This document shows positions 61,106 through 64,000 of a stretch of 64,000 nucleotides of DNA, piece by piece; position 1 is the first letter of the stretch; each line of letters starts with the position of its first letter. The notes beneath the pieces are model-generated. The model saw only the letters and a list, made by a program, of their open reading frames with translations. It ran no database searches and was not told the origin of the DNA. Both the position numbers and the translations under genes were made by a program. Location of the stretch: assembly GCF_039962255.1 (NCBI RefSeq), contig NZ_JAMPKY010000006.1, positions 248,001 through 312,000 on the forward strand, given 5' to 3'. The stretch comes from Leptolyngbya subtilissima AS-A7 (GTDB lineage Bacteria > Cyanobacteriota > Cyanobacteriia > Phormidesmidales > Phormidesmidaceae).

Positions 61106-64000
61106 ATGGCTCAGCCTAGTAGAGAAACCCTAGATCTGGCAAGCGAGCTACAAAATCGAATGGCTGGAGAAAACCTGATTCCTTCATTCGCCAAACTATA
61201 TAGCCAGTATACAAGATTAAGAGAAGGCCGTCCCGGATTAAACAGGTGGAGAGCAGATGAAGCTAGTAATAGGTTAGACGATGCCATTACGTTAATTGAA
61301 ACCTGTCTAATCAATCAGGAAGCAGGTATTCCTGGCTGGGAAGAGAGCATGCGAAGAGCTGGAGAGCTATTAGAATGGCTGTCACATCCAGAGTTAAACC
61401 CTAACAACTTACCAATACATTTATTGTCTGCGGCTACTTATCAGTTAGCGGGATATCCTGCAAGAGCATCAGGCTTACTCAATGAAAGTATAAGACAAGA
61501 ATCTGAGTCTGAAATTCTTCGTCTATTACTCAAAGCAGATTTTCCAGGCTTGTTGAATCAAATAGTTGCTTACTGGTCAGAGGAAGTAAGCCAAAACGAG
61601 CTAGGAAACTCAAGATCAAACTTGGGAGTTTCTCAGGGGTTTGAAGTTGAATTACAAAAAAAAATAGTTAAAGAGACAATTAGTTGCTTAGGCGTCTTAT
61701 GTTCATTCGCGAGATGGGGAGAAGAGTCTCGGCTTGAAAGAGCTATTAATAAACTCGCTAATATCAATAAAGTTCTTGTTCATGGAGATTTTTTTTTATT
61801 CTTGGCTGTTGGCAAAACTATGCTCTGAGGTTGCGGCGTCATATCCATCAAAGTCTTTTCGACATAACCTAAACCAACTCATTGAGAATATCAGCCAGAC
61901 AGGTAGAATCGCTATAGAACGTTATTTAAGACAATCTTATAAGGAAAAAAATCGCTTGCTTGGCCTTCTCAAATATGCGGAATTGAAAGGTTGGCTTCAA
62001 GTGAGTCTTTCGCCCTATGCACACCTACTGGATCAGGTAAGACAGCAGTTGCTGAGTTGGCTATTTTACAAAGCTTATTTATTTCTTCTGGGGAGCAGGG
62101 TTCTCCTTCTAATATTTCGAATCCTCTAGCAATTTATTTGGTTCCATCACGAGCTCTAGCTACTGAAGTAGAATCCACATTGGCTCGAGCTTTGCATTTT
62201 TCAAGTAATGAGCAAATTAAGGTAACAGGTCTATATGGAGGAACGGATTGGGGACCTACTGATGCATGGTTAACGGCCAGTGAGCGAGTAGTGCTAATTT
62301 GTACTTATGAGAAAGCAGAAGCACTTTTCAGATTCTTAGGTGTCCTTTTCATTCATAGGGTTAGATTGGTTGTAATTGATGAAGCACATGCTGTTCAGTT
62401 TGATGGCAACAACGATAGTCTCCGATCTTCAGAGAATCGCTCATTACGTTTAGAATCTCTTGGCACAAGATTGTTGACTTATCTCAATCAAGATTATTGT
62501 CGAATGGTTGCTTTATCAGCAGTTGCAGCAGGTGCAGAAAGTCAAATGGCAAGGTGGATTTCAAGACAGCCAGACGCTACACCTGCTAAAACCTTTTACC
62601 GAAGCACTCGTCAGCTCATTGGTAGATTAGAGTGCTTTGAGAATAGAAAATTCAGAATTTACTATGATCTACTAGATGGAGCCGATTTGGGGTTTCGGGA
62701 GACAGATCAACCTCCAGATAGGCCTTATATTCTAGATGCATTCGAGCCATTCCCAAGGCCAGTCGGTTCGTGGAATGGCGTTGAAAAAAGTCTCCGCCCG
62801 TATCTATTTTGGGCTGCAATTAATTTAGCGAAAGTTGATAGTGAAGGTAAAAGAAAAACTGTTCTAATTGCAGTTCCTCAACAGCCGGGTGGCTATGCTG
62901 ATGATTTCTTAAACCTCCTCGAAAGAAGCTGGAATCAAGTTCCAAGACCTGATTTTTTTGAAGAACCTAGTGATCCCATAAAGCTTCGGCTCTGGCAGAG
63001 GTGTCTCCGTTCATGTGAAGACTATTTCGGAAGAGGCTCTCGAGAATTTAGACTATTAGAACAAGGAATAGTTGTTCATCATGGACAAATGCCAGGATTA
63101 ATGGCACGTCTACTGCTTGAGCTAATTCAAGAAAAGGTTGTACAAATCGTTTTGGCAACATCAACTCTTTCTGAAGGCGTTAATCTTCCCTTTGAATTGA
63201 TACTTATTCCCAGCCTTTTTAGAGGACAACATCGCATCTCAACTCGTGAATTTCGAAACTTGGTTGGACGTGCTGGGCGTCCTGGCTCCGGCACCGAAGG
63301 TCGAAGTTTAATGGTACTTTCACCTGAACAGTTGCCGATGCCTAGAAGAAGAAGAAATAGACAAAATGTCGCTTATGACGACTTAATATCTGAGATTAGA
63401 GGGCAAAATATCCCTGATGACAGCAATTCTGATGCTAAAAGTCCTTTGTCAGAACTTTTATACCTCTTACGAGATCAATGGAGAAATATATCAGAGTCAA
63501 CCTCAGCAGATGCTTTTTTAGATTGGTTAGAGCATACTAGGCCTATAGATTTTTCTACCCTTTCTGGGGCATCAATTCCGTTAGCGGTTGAAACCCTTGA
63601 CTCATTAGATAGTGTACTGATATCTGCCATTGTAGAGTTAGAGCAGCTATCACATGAAGAATTATCTATAGATGCTTTGGAAGCAAGAATTCGAGAAATT
63701 TGGCAACATAGCTATGCTTTCTATGCAAATCGGCAACAAGCAGAACTGGAAACATTCTTTACCCACAGAGGTAAAGCATTAAAGACTAGAATTTATCCAG
63801 AATCAACACAGCGTCGTCGTTTATATAAAACAAGCTTGCCACCTCGATCAGGAAATCAGTTATTGTCTGTTTATGATGAAATAAAACAACACCTTCAGAC
63901 AGGAGATAGTTACTATGCCTGGGAAACTAATCAACGCATTAATTTTATACAAAATTTAGTTACCCTTTTAAGTCTCATACAGAGTTTCAGACCCAAAGCA
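61106..64000 (+). pseudogene. HamB-like Ski2-family helicase with two homopolymer frameshifts (C-terminus beyond window)
   Basis: The frame from ATG 61106 is read to a T9 run at 61789-61797 and shifts by +1; the sequence then fits the SYPSKSFRHNLNQLIENIS stretch until an A7 run at about 61943-61949, where it shifts back by -1 and continues at KSLAWPSQICGIERLASSES, CTPTGSGKTAVAELAI. From there it is open to 64000. Helicase motifs: Walker A PTGSGKT near residue 307, DEAH at 425-428, SAVAA, and VGRAGRPG near 720-727. As written the gene is broken; with one fewer T and one more A it is a single Hachiman-type helicase. Classed as pseudogene pending verification. Confidence 0.65.

Larger units (their letters stand above)
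50049..64000 (+). mobile_element. Tn7-like transposon with cargo; right end beyond window
   Basis: Candidate left terminus at 50049 (TGTGACCATAAC) followed by TnsB-like repeats, then the tnsAB-tnsC-tniQ-tniQ operon and cargo genes to the window edge. The segment is AT-rich and I see no GCGATCGC in it, in contrast to the left 50 kb. No CRISPR or cas genes are visible. The right terminus and a flanking target-site duplication lie outside the window, so the true extent is not known. Confidence 0.6.

Noticed and set aside
57680..64000. CRISPR array or cas genes expected in a CAST element
   Set aside because: I searched for spaced direct repeats and effector motifs and saw none in this window; the element could still carry them beyond 64000.

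Overview
The window looks like chromosomal DNA of a filamentous or leptolyngbyoid cyanobacterium. The evidence is a full photosystem II gene (psbI), a ferrochelatase with a C-terminal chlorophyll-binding-like helix, a Tic22 homologue, a CCB-type cytochrome b6 maturation factor, a TxlA/HCF164-like thioredoxin, an RbcR-type LysR regulator, an smtB-smtA zinc module, and very frequent GCGATCGC (HIP1) octamers. Genus cannot be fixed from the sequence alone.

Positions 1-50,048 are ordinary, GC-rich, HIP1-rich cyanobacterial chromosome: an alpha-mannosidase cut by the left edge, psbI, an LptD-like outer-membrane protein, a PEP-CTERM beta-propeller gene interrupted by one in-frame TAG, proA, smtB/smtA with two identical operators, infC with an apparent AUU start, a large histidine kinase/response regulator cluster, an integrase next to hemH, hrcA, ferredoxins, rbcR, a Crp/Fnr regulator, a probable Yfr2-family small RNA, tRNA-Pro, tic22, a transketolase-like enzyme, ald, two more signalling blocks (REC-kinase, adenylate cyclase, GGDEF/EAL protein), an ECF-like sigma factor, a beta-barrel protein and an SLH-domain protein.

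From about 50,049 to the right edge the DNA changes: it becomes AT-rich, HIP1 sites disappear, and the genes belong to a mobile element. A Tn7-like transposon starts here. It has a candidate terminus beginning TGT, four or five degenerate CATAA...TACC repeats that look like TnsB-binding sites, then a compact operon of a fused TnsA-TnsB transposase, the AAA+ ATPase TnsC and two tandem TniQ/TnsD-like target-selection proteins. No CRISPR array or cas gene is visible, so targeting is presumably protein-guided.

Behind the transposition genes lies cargo: a small XRE regulator region, a truncated type I methylase (hsdM) remnant, and a two-gene nuclease-helicase operon resembling the Hachiman (HamA-HamB) anti-phage system. 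The nuclease starts from an apparent AUU codon and carries two tandem C-terminal copies of a domain that resembles the C-terminal domain of cyanobacterial DnaX (tau clamp-loader subunit). The helicase frame is broken and restored by two compensating homopolymer shifts and runs off the right edge. This cargo operon plus the tandem-TniQ transposon is the most unusual part of the window.
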